A DNA stretch of 64,000 bases. Source: Aporrectodea caliginosa (Eukaryota > Annelida > Clitellata > Crassiclitellata > Lumbricidae). The stretch lies in the NCBI GenBank assembly GCA_020284085.1, contig JACEVL010000145.1, positions 268,501 through 332,500 of the forward strand. The letters run 5' to 3'. The position numbers and the translations under genes were made by a program. Numbering within the stretch: the first letter of the stretch is position 1; each line of letters begins with the position of its first letter. The notes under the pieces are model-generated. The model did no database searches and was not told the DNA's origin. It saw only the letters and a list, made by a program, of their open reading frames with translations. Shown piece after piece: positions 47,806 to 59,883 of the stretch.

Positions 47806-48014
47806 TCGGGAGATTTAACGTACCTCGATAATACAGTCGATACTAGATCACTCTGCGTTGCGAGCAAACCATTTGGGTGCCATCGGATTTTCATGTGCGT
47901 ATTTTCTTTTTATCGACTAGCTGTGTCGATGCTTTATCGATGCTTGAAAGCGAATAGTGGCGGAGTTCACATTTTCATGGTTATTTCAGAAAGGTATGAA
48001 CCTCCTTTATACCT

Positions 48015-48190
48015 TGAATGTCGGGTGAGCTACGGTGTGGTAGTTAGGGTGTTCGACTGCCAATAGAGAGGTCGGAGATTAAAGCCCCACTTGCTCCCCC
48101 GTCCCCAGCCAAAGCAACAATATTGATTACACTGTCAGTGGGAAGATCAAGGAAGCGAATTCATATAATAACCCCTTTGCGTAATTCTTT
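48015..48190 (+). mobile_element. tRNA-derived SINE, cluster copy 1
   Basis: ACGGTGTGGTAGTTAGGGTG (A box), GAGGTCGGAGATTAAAGCCC (B-box like), then CCAGCCAAAGCAAC and CACTGTCAGTGGGAAGATCA. The same tail words occur at 50340-50395. Confidence 0.6.
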
Positions 48191-48535
48191 GCATTGGCTT
48201 CCTGTTCAGTAAAGAATTTACGTTAAATTCGTGCTCACAGCTTATTAAACATCGAATTGTGGTTGCTAGATATCGTGAAACCGTCAACAATGCAATGCTT
48301 TCCTTATATGTCTTCAATCGATCTTACAATTACGTCAGTCGCGTTCTATCGCTAGATACTCTTATAGCCTGCATAGATTGAATGTAAGTTGAGGTTGACG
48401 TCAATTGCATTGGAATTCGCAAGGTTCAGCTAAACAATGAATACTAGTTCATACCACGTTCTGTGCACAACCAGTTGCCTGCGATCGTATTTTTGTGGGC
48501 ATAGTGGAGTGGTACATATAACCAGTTTACGTTAA

Positions 48536-49192
48536 CCCTTTGGAGGTGAGGTGAAGCATTGGAACGTTTCAGGTGAGGTGGGGTATGACATACCCCAATG
48601 CATATTTTTTACTTGTAAGTCAAAATATCAACTACATAACATTTATTGTGAGCTAAACTATTGTTCTGTAACCAATTATCAGTTAAACTGGTGATTATCG
48701 GGAGCAAATAACTTTTTTCAATCATAATTGAAGTGGCCAGCGCAGTGGCGCTCGAAATCAATAGCGGCCCTCTGCAATGGCATCTTCGTGGCCCTTGAAA
48801 CATGTAACGTTTTCGAACACGTGACATACTACCAGTAATAATGGACCAACTTTGCATCTATGCAAAACTATTATCTTATATCTTCTATTATATATAATAT
48901 ATATAATATATTCGTTTATTGGTATCGCCAATTTTCTCTACACTGTGCCTTTACTTTTTTAAATTCATTAAAATCAATATGTAGCCTATACGAAAAAATT
49001 ATAATTTCACTTGAATTTGCAACAGAATAAAAAAAATGTGCGTCCAAAAGTACCTGAAAGTGTCCTAAGGTGTCCGTATTTCACATTCACTAAGGTAGAC
49101 AAAAATAATCCATGCTGGTTCCAGTTTTTCCCTAGAAAACGCAGCGTAGAATAGCTATGGGGTGTGTCATACCCCACCTCACCTCCAACGGG
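48536..49192. mobile_element. piggyBac-like MITE with TTAA target duplication
   Basis: Ends CCCTTTGGAGGTGAGG and (inverted) CCCGTTGGAGGTGAGG, flanked on both sides by TTAA (48532-48535, 49193-49196). A second inverted word, GGGGTATGACATACCCC on the left and GGGTGTGTCATACCCC on the right, lies just inside. No transposase frame. Confidence 0.78.
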
Positions 49193-49196
49193 TTAA

Positions 49197-49330
49197 AACA
49201 GGTTGCGCGATAGTGGTTACAGTGCACGACTGTCAATCGAGAGATCGGAGTCTCAAATCCTTGCCAATGCAGAAATTTCTGTCGAGATGTCCACGTCACT
49301 TGCGCCCCCTAGCCAACTCAGGTATAATGA
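49197..49330 (+). mobile_element. tRNA-derived SINE, cluster copy 2
   Basis: CGCGATAGTGGTTACAGTGC (A box), GATCGGAGTCTCAAATCC (B box), CACTTGCGCCCCCTAGCCAA. It begins directly next to the piggyBac-like MITE. Confidence 0.58.
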
Positions 49331-49377
49331 GTTGCGTTTTGCCGATAGATTACCTAAGGTAAAAAAAATGAATATTA

Positions 49378-49535
49378 GATTGTAAAGCTCCGCTTTGCAC
49401 CTTGTAATGGTGTCGTTAGGAAGGTCTAAGTTTCTAGTGTAAATCTTATTGTATATGTTTTTGTATTGTCGTCAACGGCCTTTGATGTCATAGGACGACG
49501 TTAAACTTTGGAGTAATAATAATAAGTGAGATAGG
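49378..49535 (+). repeat. GTCGTC hairpin repeat, copy 3
   Basis: AAAGCTCCGCTTTGCACCTT, GTCGTCAACGGCCTTTGATG, AGGACGACGTTAAACT and an (ATA)n tail. It follows SINE copy 2. Confidence 0.68.
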
Positions 49536-49647
49536 CGCCAACGGCGATTTAACTGACAAAAATTGATATATCCTGCCAAACAACCAAGTATGGTGTTATT
49601 GGATTTGTTGGAATATTAACATTCGTTTTACTTTATAGCCAGCAACC

Positions 49648-49905
<258 letters not shown>

Positions 49906-50224
49906 TTACTTAAGAAATAAATATTAAAACCTGTCGTCAAATATCGTCTATCAATATCGTGTCCGAGAATCTTGTGAGATAAGTTATGGTCGACGTCAAC
50001 GTCTCTGGAGGTCGCTAAATGGTGTCAAACGCTGGACAATTCAGTGCTCTCTTTAAACACCTGTAAAACGACTTCTATGGATCTAATAAAGCCGTTAGTG
50101 GCGTTTCAGCGCATAATTATGTTACTGGTCAACAAAATTAGTAGTGGATCATTCTACGATGTCAGGCAGACATCCATTTGGGTGCCATCAAATCTTTATG
50201 GCAATGCTGGAAGGGCCATAAATC

Positions 50225-50410
50225 TCCACTGTATGCACGGTGTGCAATGATGTTGTGGAGAGACTGCTGAAATGTCAACCGAGAGATCGAGAATTCAAGT
50301 CTCAGACATTGCAGAAAGATCCGCTCCACTTGCGCCCCCTAGCCAAAGTATTTCTAGTGAGTGCAGTGTTAATGGGAGGATGAAGGAAACTAATTTGTAT
50401 TTCTAGCGAA
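50225..50410 (+). mobile_element. tRNA-derived SINE, cluster copy 4
   Basis: GAGATCGAGAATTCAAGTCT (B-box like) then CACTTGCGCCCCCTAGCCAA and GTGCAGTGTTAATGGGAGGA. The head is degenerate. Confidence 0.55.
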
Positions 50411-51097
50411 AGCAATAATGATTTAATGTCTTGGTTAATACAAAGTACTAATTAGTGATAGTTTTGTCAATCGATGCGACCCTGATTTAGTCTATGAGAG
50501 CGACACGTTGAATTATAATAATTTTATAATTTGACCTTATGGTCTTGAAAACAGACTATGTAGAGAAACACGGCAGGAAATGAGGAGTTACGTCAGATTA
50601 GTGATGAACGATGCCGAACCAAATCAGGTCATAGAGAACGAATCATTGAAAATAACGGTTGGAAAGTGAGTTTAGCGAAGGAAGTTGAAACACGCATAGG
50701 CCTACGTTTGTATGGTAGGCTGCGGCTAACTTCGATTAAAAGAATCCTACCATATCTAACGGATTAAACGCGATCATGAAGTTGAATTGTAACTCTTATA
50801 GTAATGTATATTGCGATCGATTAAAAGAGAAGTGGAGACACAGTTCTAGATGTTGGATGTCGTGGAACCCTTGACAATGCAATGCTTTCCTTAGACACCT
50901 TTAATACGTCTTCGTTTAATATTATAAATAAGTCCGTCGCATATACTACCGTTGGATCGTCTCGGTACTGAAACGAAGAAGACGTCAACGGCCTTGGAAT
51001 ATAAAAGGCTTAGTTAGACAATGATTAAACTTCATTCTAAGTTGTGAGCAACCCATTTGGGTGCCATCGTATTTTCATGGGCAATTCTTACGTTGCA

Positions 51098-51255
51098 ACC
51101 GGGGTGCCCTATGGTGTAGTGGTTGACGTGTTGGAATTTCAGTCGATAGGTCGGGGGTTAAAATCCACTGTTTTGCTGCTCATAATATTTCCGTTCTAAT
51201 AAACTTTTAGAGTCACAGTGGCTACAGCAGAAAACGCCTCTGATTATAAGTTAAG
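51098..51255 (+). mobile_element. tRNA-derived SINE, cluster copy 5
   Basis: GCCCTATGGTGTAGTGGTTG (A box), GGTCGGGGGTTAAAATCC (B box), with the ACGCCTCTGATTATAAG tail. Confidence 0.62.
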
Positions 51256-51714
51256 GTCGACGTCAATAGCTCCGGAATTCGCTAGATGACGTAAAATGCT
51301 CACCCATTTATTTATCCTCCTAGCTTCCTTTAAAACGACTTTGAAGTACATTATAAAATGATCAGTTGTGCTTCATCACCAGATGGTCTGCATTGGTTAC
51401 AGATTGAATGTCAACGACCTTATAACCCGCAAAGTTCAGATGAACAATGATAAAGTCATTTAAACTCGCCACAACCTTATCTCAAGGGTTGTTTGTGCCA
51501 GTCCGAATTCTGTAGAAAGAAGGAGGGCAACAGTGATCATGTTTGTTATGACACAGTGTCGTTAAAGGTGTCTAAGACAACACTGCATTATTAATTGCTT
51601 TTTCAAATGCCGGTTCGTCGACCTTTAACTTAAATTCTAAAATGATATTAGATATGCATAATATAGCATCGGTTACCAGCGTTTTAGTTCTAGGTGTTTA
51701 AGGAGATTATCAGT

Positions 51715-51831
<117 letters not shown>

Positions 51832-52489
51832 CGTAGCTCTTCTTCATGATCGGGTCTTCACACTGGTTCCGCCTGAGTATACTGCACTGGGCGAGATTTT
51901 CATTCACGTGCACATAGTTTAGCGACATTGTATCACAACGTAAATGGTCAGCCTTGTCCCACTAAGTTGTCGAAGCTTTGGACTGGCATCACCCGATGAT
52001 AGGTAGTTTGTCCGCGCTTTATCGTCATTTTGTGCTAACGTGGTCCTTACCCTACGAGTTGATAGTTGGGTGGGAATTCTAGCGATTGTACGCAGTTGAT
52101 GAATTTATAGTACTGTACTTTATTCTCCTCGTTTACTCCAGGCTTCGGACTGGCACCAACAGATGACATTAGATAGGCGGCTTTTTCGTTGTTTATCATC
52201 ATTTGTGGCCGCCAAATAATTAAATTTTTAGTTAACGTTAGGTCTAAATATTACTTTTGCTCATAATTACTTCTCTATTGTTTTCTGCGCAGAATCATAA
52301 AAGAGGTTTAATGGTGTCACAATTGGTGCTGCGTCAAGTCCGTCGGGACAGTTTTCACTCCTACGAACTAATAGCAACGAACGGCGTTGGAACGACCAGG
52401 GTCACAGTTCATCTCACCCAAAGTAAGAAAGAATAATCTTAGACGTCACTAGTTGTCGCAATCGTAGATAGAACAGAACGAATACGATT

Positions 52490-52955
52490 GTACTTGATAA
52501 GAGGATATGGGAGGGAGTACGATAGGCCAGGATGAGATAAGATAGGATAGAACAATCTAGGCTACTAGAATAAGACAGGATAGGATAAGAGAGGATATCG
52601 GGGAGAGTAAGATTAAGATATGATAGGTTAGAAAACGACAAGCTGGACCCAAATAAAACAGGATAGTCTAGGTTAGGATGTGACAAAGTCATGAGATAGG
52701 ATAGAATGAACAAGATGATAATAATATATCGGATAGACTATTGATAGGTCAGGATGAGATAGGATAAGATAAGACAAGATAGGATAATACAGATCAGAAT
52801 AGATTTAGGCAGGATAGAAAAGAGTACCATAGGAAAGGATAAGACAGGATATTACAGAATAAAACAGGATAGGATAGGGTAGGACAGTATAAAATTCGAC
52901 AGGATAGGATAGGTTAGGATATTATTGAGTCAGATAAGATGAGATGAGATAATGA
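52490..52955. repeat. AGGATA pentamer/hexamer degenerate tract
   Basis: About 465 bp of AGGATAGGATAAGATAGG-like sequence on the + strand, strongly purine-skewed. Confidence 0.75.
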
Positions 52956-53394
52956 TGATTTTTGTTCTAGAACTGGTATCAACGACTCGTCGTCCAATTC
53001 CATCCGTCGTCCGTTCCCATAGCAGCCGTCAGATGCTTAGAGACGGTCGCCTTGACTACAGCCTTTCATCAGCCAACCTACCCAACACACCCCAAACCCA
53101 CTCCATACTTTTACCCATCCTGCTCACACTCTCCGCCATCTTTTCCGTCACGTGATCGTTTGCCAGCATGATAAGGGGCTGATCACGTGGTCTATCAGTG
53201 ACTGACAGCCGTCAAGATCCGCCCATCTGAAGACTGGTAAAACGCAGAGATCTTGCGCCACCTATCGAATGTTATTTGTCTCCATCTGGCGAATGAACGT
53301 GAACGTGGTCGCTCCGTTTGAGCTGATCTCGCCATCTGGCGAATCAATTGACGAAACGTGGCTTGTGTTAGATCGTAATCGTAGCCTAATCGTA

Positions 53395-53935
53395 AACTCG
53401 AGATTTCTACAGCGCCCACAAAAGCGAAGTCGCGGGAACCAGCTTATTCACAGGCGCTTAATCAAAACAAAATCGATAGGCAGGGGTCAAGATCCGGAGA
53501 GTCAGGCAGGCAGGCAGACAGTCAGACGGTTAAGGTGGATGATGTTTAGAGTTGCAATGGCGAAGGAGGTGAGGGGAATCGGGATAGGATTTGTGAAAAA
53601 GCAGTGTTTTTAGTTTTGAGTGGAAGACCTGTGGAGAGATAGCGAGAGGTGAGGTTCGTGGGATGGATCGGATATTTGTCGTAGCACAGGCGGGAGTTTG
53701 TTCCAAAGAGGCGGTACAGCTATGGCTATGGCTATGGAGCGATTTGCAAATTTAAGTGATGAGGTGACGGAAGGGCGGAGCTGTGTGAGAGTGGAAGATG
53801 AACGGGTTGAACGAAGATGTTGGACCGTGAACAACTGAGGGATAGGACTTTATATTCTATTCGTTCAGGAATTTTGAGCCAGTGCAGTGATTTCATGACA
53901 GGGGTGATGTGGTGTGTGTGTGTGTGGGGGGTTGG
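53395..53935 (-). mobile_element. LINE 3' ORF fragment
   Basis: Minus-strand pieces LHWLKIPERIEYKVLSL, STRSSSTLTQLRPS, FANRSIAIAIAVPPLWNKLP and FHSKLKTLLFHKSYP in two or three frames, ending in GGCGCTGTAGAAATC as in the LINE at 32245, so the same clade. Confidence 0.7.
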
Positions 53936-54104
53936 TGCCAGCACGGGCAAGAGAATTCTGAATAGACTGGGAGATGGATTTTGTAGAAACAGAATCGTCA
54001 CAAACCTCGTCATTGTCAACATCATGTTGTTTGTGGTCATCGTCGTTTTCATCATCAACAAAAATAGCAAAATCATCAACATCACCGTTATCATCATCAT
54101 CACC

Positions 54105-54183
54105 ACCAACCACCACCACCACCACCTCCACCACCACCTCTACCACCACCACCACCACCACCACCACCACCACCACCACCACG
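54105..54183. repeat. (ACC)n microsatellite in copy A
   Basis: CACCACCACC tract. The paralogous place in copy B (56384-56490) is shorter and mixed, so it expanded after the duplication. Confidence 0.92.
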
Positions 54184-54770
54184 AGTCTTCGTTCTAATCA
54201 TCATTTTATCGCTGTCAATTTTCATCGTTTTAATTTCATTTTTTACCTGAAACGAATTCGTGGCTAAGAATTGAAATGGAATAATTGGCCGAACGTTGCT
54301 CTGCATTTTAACATTAAAAAAGAAAATAATTTGACCTTGCTAAATCTTTATTTTATTTTAAGATTAAAAACCTTGTTGACATTATTTATTTAAATAACGC
54401 AACTTTATTATTAAACACAAAGTAGCATTAATGATTAATCTACAACAATTATTAAATTTGTTATAAGTTTGGTTTAATAGGAAATTGAGAAATTAAAAAT
54501 ATTGAAAACCTTTCAAATGTAAATTGTAACATAAGTCCACATAAGTCCATGCTGACATAAACATTTAAAAATTAAACTTTGTAAGCACAGGTGAAATTAA
54601 TTAAAAATTGTACTTACACTTTTTAGTTGTGCTTTTGTAAGAAGTTGATATGGAGTTGTATCAATCAGTTTATCTATCAGTCAATCGGAGATAACCGTGT
54701 ACAAAGACAACATTTCGCATTTTGGATAACATTGAAATTCAAATAACTTTTATAAATTTTATTTCTTGTA

Positions 54771-55860
54771 GGTAGGGCGGGGTAAGATGGACACCGGGGT
54801 CAGATGGACACTCGACGGAAAACTCAGCGAAACATTCATTTCTAATGTCCATCTTACCCCGTAACTGGGGTAAGATGGACAGCATTTATCGACGCGTCGT
54901 TTAAACATGCAAAGTCGGGTACCAGTCTACTGAAAGGAGGCGTGGCCTATCGATGATCGCCATCTGTAGGAGGAAAGGTGTGTTTTGACTAAAGTTAAAT
55001 AAGAAGCTTAGTTAAACGGCTAAGGGAATTGTGTAGGCGGTAATTATTCATCCGCTATGACTAGTATTTTATTTAACAGATTTGTATATCGGCTTGTTAT
55101 TTAGCGCATTAAAACAGACACTTCTTGGTCACATAGGCGGTGTCACTGCCAGTCATACCGAGGGTAGGGTGTCTGTCCATCCTACCCTACACGAGGTACA
55201 AGATGGACACCTGAGGGAGTCATACTTTAATGTAGGCTATATGACAGAAATATGTTCAATCAGAGAAATTCATCACCCAATTTATATTTCACAACAGATA
55301 ACCCAAAAGATTGTTATTTATATTAACTGTAATTAGGCCCCTCGTTTCTTTTTGGCAGTTCATATTGCATATTGCTATGTACAGTTCACAGTTTGTTAGA
55401 AACAGAAGAATTGGTGTCCATCTTACCCCAGGAAAGTGTTACGTACGGTACTTTAGGCTATGGTTGGTTAAATACCTTGTTTTAGGCACATGACTCAATC
55501 TCTGAACAATTCCATGCGGTGTTGTGCTTTCTGCAGATTGTTATTTAGCGCATTAAAAGAAAATAAAGCTGAAACTTTAAGTAAATGCAGTATTGTAGAC
55601 CTGCAGATCCACCTGTCCATCTTACCTCTACATGATGTCCATCTTACCCCCGTTCGATGTACAAGATGGACACCTGAGGGGGTCATACTTGAATGTATAT
55701 GACAGAAATATGTTCAATCAGAGAAGATTGTTTGCTGCTGGTTAACAATACTATAATACTTGACTTTCAAAAAATGTTTAAAAGCGTGTCAAAAAGTTGA
55801 TAATTATTGTCATTATTGATAAAACAGTGCTTAAGGTGTCCATCTTCCCCCACCCTACCC
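54771..55860. mobile_element. TA-target non-autonomous DNA transposon with internal GGGGTAAGATGGACA repeats
   Basis: Ends GGTAGGGCGGGGTAAGATGG and (reverse complement of the right end) GGGTAGGGTGGGGGAAGATG are flanked by TA (54769-54770, 55861-55862). The tip word recurs inside in both orientations, at about 54857, 54872, 55170, 55199, 55418, 55614, 55636 and 55661. No transposase is seen. The paralogous site at 57084-57085 lacks the insert and has a single TA. Confidence 0.88.
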
Positions 55861-56250
55861 TACTGAGCAATTTTTTCTCTCAAATGATGACATTAAATAG
55901 TAACGTAAATTAGCTCAATCCTATACTGGCTGCCATTGCAGGATCTTGCTTTCAAGTCGACGTTTGTCAAAACCTGCAGAGTCAACAGAAATGAACGTCG
56001 AAGATCATCTCGCAAAGCCCACAAACTTATGTAGCGTCTCAGTCTCTGTAATAACTTGTGATCATCCGTTCATACTGATTTGTAATCACACTGCGTAATT
56101 GTCAGTTCTAAAATATTAAACGAAGACTATTATTAGTATTAGTTTTAGTTTTAAAAGTAAAGTCGACAAACTTATTTCATCGCCATTCTGGTTGTCGTCT
56201 TCGACGTAATTGGTTGTAATAATCGAACCGTTGCTTGTGTTAAAAGTGGC

Positions 56251-57325
56251 GACTGGGAGATGGATTTTGTAGAAACAGAATCGTCACAAACCTCATCATT
56301 GTCAACATCATGTTGTTTGTGGGACTGTCGTCGGTTTCATCATCATCATCAACAATAATTGCAGTCATCAACATCACCGTTATCATCATCACCACCACCG
56401 CCGTCACCACCACTTCCACCAACACCCCCCACCACCATCATCATCGTAATCGTCGTCGTCGTCATTATCATTATCATCGTCATCACCATGAAGACAGTCG
56501 TCGTTCTAATAATCATTTATCGCTGTCAATTTTCGTCGTTTTGAATTTATTTTCATGAAAAACGAATTCATGACTAAGAATTGAAATGGAATAATTGGTC
56601 GAACGTTGTAATGCATTTTAAAATTTAAAAAAGAAAATAAATTGACTTTGCTAAATCTTTACTTCATTTTAAGAGTAAAAACCTTGTTGACATAATTTAC
56701 TTAAATAACGCAACTTTATTATTAAACAGTTACATTAATGATTAATGACTAATCTTCAACAATTATTTTAATTTTTTATAGGTTTGGTATAATTAGAAAT
56801 TGAGAAATTAAAAATATTGAAAACCTTTCAAATATAAATTGTAAACATAAGTCCATGATGACATAAACAATTTCCTGCTTCAACGCATTAAACTTTGTAA
56901 GCAAAGAGTGCAATTAATTAAAAATTGTAGTTACATTATTTTTTCCTTATAATTTTAAGAACTTGATATGAGTAATATCAGACAGTTTATCAGTCAATCG
57001 GAGATTACTGTGTATACAAAGACAGCATTTTGCATTTTCGATAACATAGGAATTCAAATAACTTTTATAAATTTTATTTCTTATACTGAGCAATTTTATT
57101 TCTTAAATGATGACATTAAATAGTAACATAAATTAGCTGAATCCTACATTGGCTACCCTGCAAGTATCTTGCTATCGAGTCTTCGTTTGTCAAAACTTGC
57201 GCAGTCCACAGAAATGAACGTCGAAGATCATCTCGCAAGGCTCACCGACTTATGTAGCGCCTCAGTTTTTAAAGTAGAGTCGAAGAATCTATTTCATCGC
57301 CATTCTGGTTGTCATCTTCGAGCGA
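56251..57325. repeat. Tandem duplicate (copy B), GPCR 3' flank with empty insertion site
   Basis: Lies next to the receptor stop codon (57330). Its region around 57075-57095 reads ATTTCTTATACTGAGC where copy A has ATTTCTTGTA, the transposon, then TACTGAGC. Confidence 0.85.
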
Positions 57326-57329
57326 AGCA

Positions 57330-58583
57330 TTAGTGGCTGTTATCATCCTCTGCAACCTGATGACGTAACTGACGGTTTCCGTGGTTACCGATGTTCGTGA
57401 GGCGCCACGGTTTGTAGCAGCAGCCAAACAGGTAGTGTTGAAAGTAGCGCCTGTACTCTGCGTTGAGTAGGTAGAGCGCCAGAGGATTGATGGCAGAGTA
57501 GATGAAGATGAGGCAGGGTGCGACGATAGGCCTATGTAAGATGTACCATCCCATGTTCAATCCAAAACGATATAGGAAATGGACGCACATAGAGTATAGG
57601 TGATATGGCAGCCAGCAGAGGATGAAGATGACGACAAACGATAGAACGATTTTGGCGGTTTTCTTGCGCGATTCGTTCTGCTTCACCATGGCAACGCTTT
57701 CCAAGGGCTGTCTGGGCCTGGGTTCGCGGGACTCTGAGGGGGCTGATGATGATGAGGAGGCGTTGATACCCATCTGGGAATTGGGTGAAAATGATTGACG
57801 TAGGAGGACAATGGCAATGATGACGTAGAGGCAGGCGATCACGATCAGTGGCACGGCGAAGTAGACAACGAAGCGAAATATGACTCGGAATTTCTCATAC
57901 CCCTCGCCCCATTCTTCCGGATACAGGTTACATATTGTAATCTGTGAATGGCATTGCAGACAAGGGCTGGTGTGAGCTCCCACTAGATCCATGAGCGCCA
58001 GTCCTATCGACATCACCCAGATGACTACTGAGGCGACGACGACGCGGGTCAACGACTGCGAGCTGTACGAGGTCAGTGGGTAGACGACGGCGATGAAACG
58101 GTCTACGCTGAGGGCCACAAGGGTGAATATCGAAACCCCGAGGGACAGGGCCTGCATGAAGTAGTTCAGCTTACAGATAGTGTTGCCCAAGTGCCAATCG
58201 TAGGAGATATATTCGAACAAGGTAAATGGGACAGAGAAGAGAATGAAGATAAAGTCACCGATCGACAGATTAACGATCAAGACGTTTGCTTTCGTCCGCA
58301 TTGACTTATTACGCAGCACGATGAAGATCAAAGTGGCGTTACCGATGAGGCCGACGACGAAGATGATGGGAAAAACAGCAGTAAGGGCGATCCTCACTGG
58401 ATCGTCCCAGATCGAGAGTTCGATCTTTTTAGTCGAGTTGTCGTAGAGGTTAACCGTAACATTGTGATCGTTCGCCGGAATGTTCGTCGAGAAACTGTCA
58501 GCCATCATTCGAGGAGTTGTAGGTCGGTCAGTTGAAAACCTGAAGTCGAATGGCTGCTTAATGATGATGTTACGACTGCACAA
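57330..58583 (-). CDS. Class A GPCR, bombesin/CCHamide/endothelin-receptor-like neuropeptide receptor
   Basis: A 417-residue intronless rhodopsin-family receptor with seven hydrophobic segments. Visible landmarks: N-terminal sequons at N41 and N49; GNATL in TM1 (N82); NLSIGD in TM2 (D110); Cys137 at the top of TM3; DRF (161-163) in place of DRY; Trp189 in TM4; cysteines 208, 211 and 218 in loop 2; Pro245 in TM5; CWLP (323-326) in TM6; NPLALY (366-371) in TM7; and a Cys pair (388-389) after helix 8 suited to palmitoylation. The words GVSIFTLVALSVDR, YPEEWG-GYEKF and NPxALY followed by YRRYFQHYLFGCC are closest, from memory of the family, to CCHamide, bombesin/GRP and endothelin-type receptors. 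The ligand is therefore probably a peptide, but this is inference. The first Met is used; M26/M27 are equally possible starts. About 1 kb downstream of its stop is duplicated at 53965-56250. Confidence 0.85.
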   Translation of the reverse strand: MCSRNIIIKQPFDFRFSTDRPTTPRMMADSFSTNIPANDHNVTVNLYDNSTKKIELSIWDDPVRIALTAVFPIIFVVGLIGNATLIFIVLRNKSMRTKANVLIVNLSIGDFIFILFSVPFTLFEYISYDWHLGNTICKLNYFMQALSLGVSIFTLVALSVDRFIAVVYPLTSYSSQSLTRVVVASVVIWVMSIGLALMDLVGAHTSPCLQCHSQITICNLYPEEWGEGYEKFRVIFRFVVYFAVPLIVIACLYVIIAIVLLRQSFSPNSQMGINASSSSSAPSESREPRPRQPLESVAMVKQNESRKKTAKIVLSFVVIFILCWLPYHLYSMCVHFLYRFGLNMGWYILHRPIVAPCLIFIYSAINPLALYLLNAEYRRYFQHYLFGCCYKPWRLTNIGNHGNRQLRHQVAEDDNSH

Positions 58584-58619
58584 CTCATCCGACTGAGAGC
58601 GATTAGTTTGGTGCTGTCA

Positions 58620-58830
58620 GGTGACAAGATATGACTAATGAGGAGAATAATAGACCAAGGAAACTGTCGCTCGCATGCACGCTCGCTGTCGTTTAGCTAA
58701 GCCTCTCCTCTACGCTCTCACTCTCTTTCTCACTCGGAGCCTGTCTCTGTCTCTCCTCTGCCTCGCTTACCCTCTCGCTTGCAATCGAGCCAGTCTCTCT
58801 CTCCGGTACTCAACTGTCTCTGACTCATAA

Positions 58831-58873
<43 letters not shown>

Positions 58874-59240
58874 TCTGTCTCGCTTACCCTCTCAATTGTA
58901 GGCTAATTCAGATAAGAGACCGGTTCTCAACAGTGACTCATAATAAACGAGAAGAGGATCTACCGAGCAGAGGCGACAGCGAAGGATGGGCATCAGTTTA
59001 GAGGAGCTGATTGAGCACATTAGTCAAATGAGAGCATCGGGTTTAGTGACGCTTACCAGTCTCGTAAAGGCCAGATAATTCTGAGAATCTGGTCTCAAGA
59101 CATCCATGTTGAAAAGTAGATTTCCTTTTCCGGTGTAGCGACAGATTATTTCATTTATTATTTATATTATTCATTTATTATTTATTATTCTCTATTCAAT
59201 TTTCATCAAATTATTCATTATTTATTCATTTTTCAATTCA
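58620..59240. other. GPCR upstream region
   Basis: Pyrimidine-rich on the + strand, with (CTGT)n at about 58833-58860 and CTCTCTCT. The receptor promoter should lie here, but no TATA or initiator can be named. Confidence 0.4.
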
Positions 59241-59263
59241 TTATTTATTATTCAATATCATCA

Positions 59264-59785
<522 letters not shown>

Positions 59786-59883
59786 CATTTATTATCATTT
59801 ATCATCTTTTATTATCAGTTATAATAAGTTATTATCATTCCTGACGGATCGCACTGTTTGTGTAGTTTACGGTATACCCGATC

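Larger units (their letters stand above)
53965..56250. repeat. Tandem duplicate (copy A) of the GPCR 3' flank
   Basis: 53965-54770 plus 55861-56230 aligns in order with copy B at 56251-57325 (for example GGAGATGGATTTTGTAGAAA, ATGACATTAAATAGTAAC, CGCCATTCTGGTTGTC). It ends near the position of the receptor stop codon, so the unit is the 3' UTR and downstream flank without the coding region. A 1090 bp transposon splits copy A. Confidence 0.88.
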
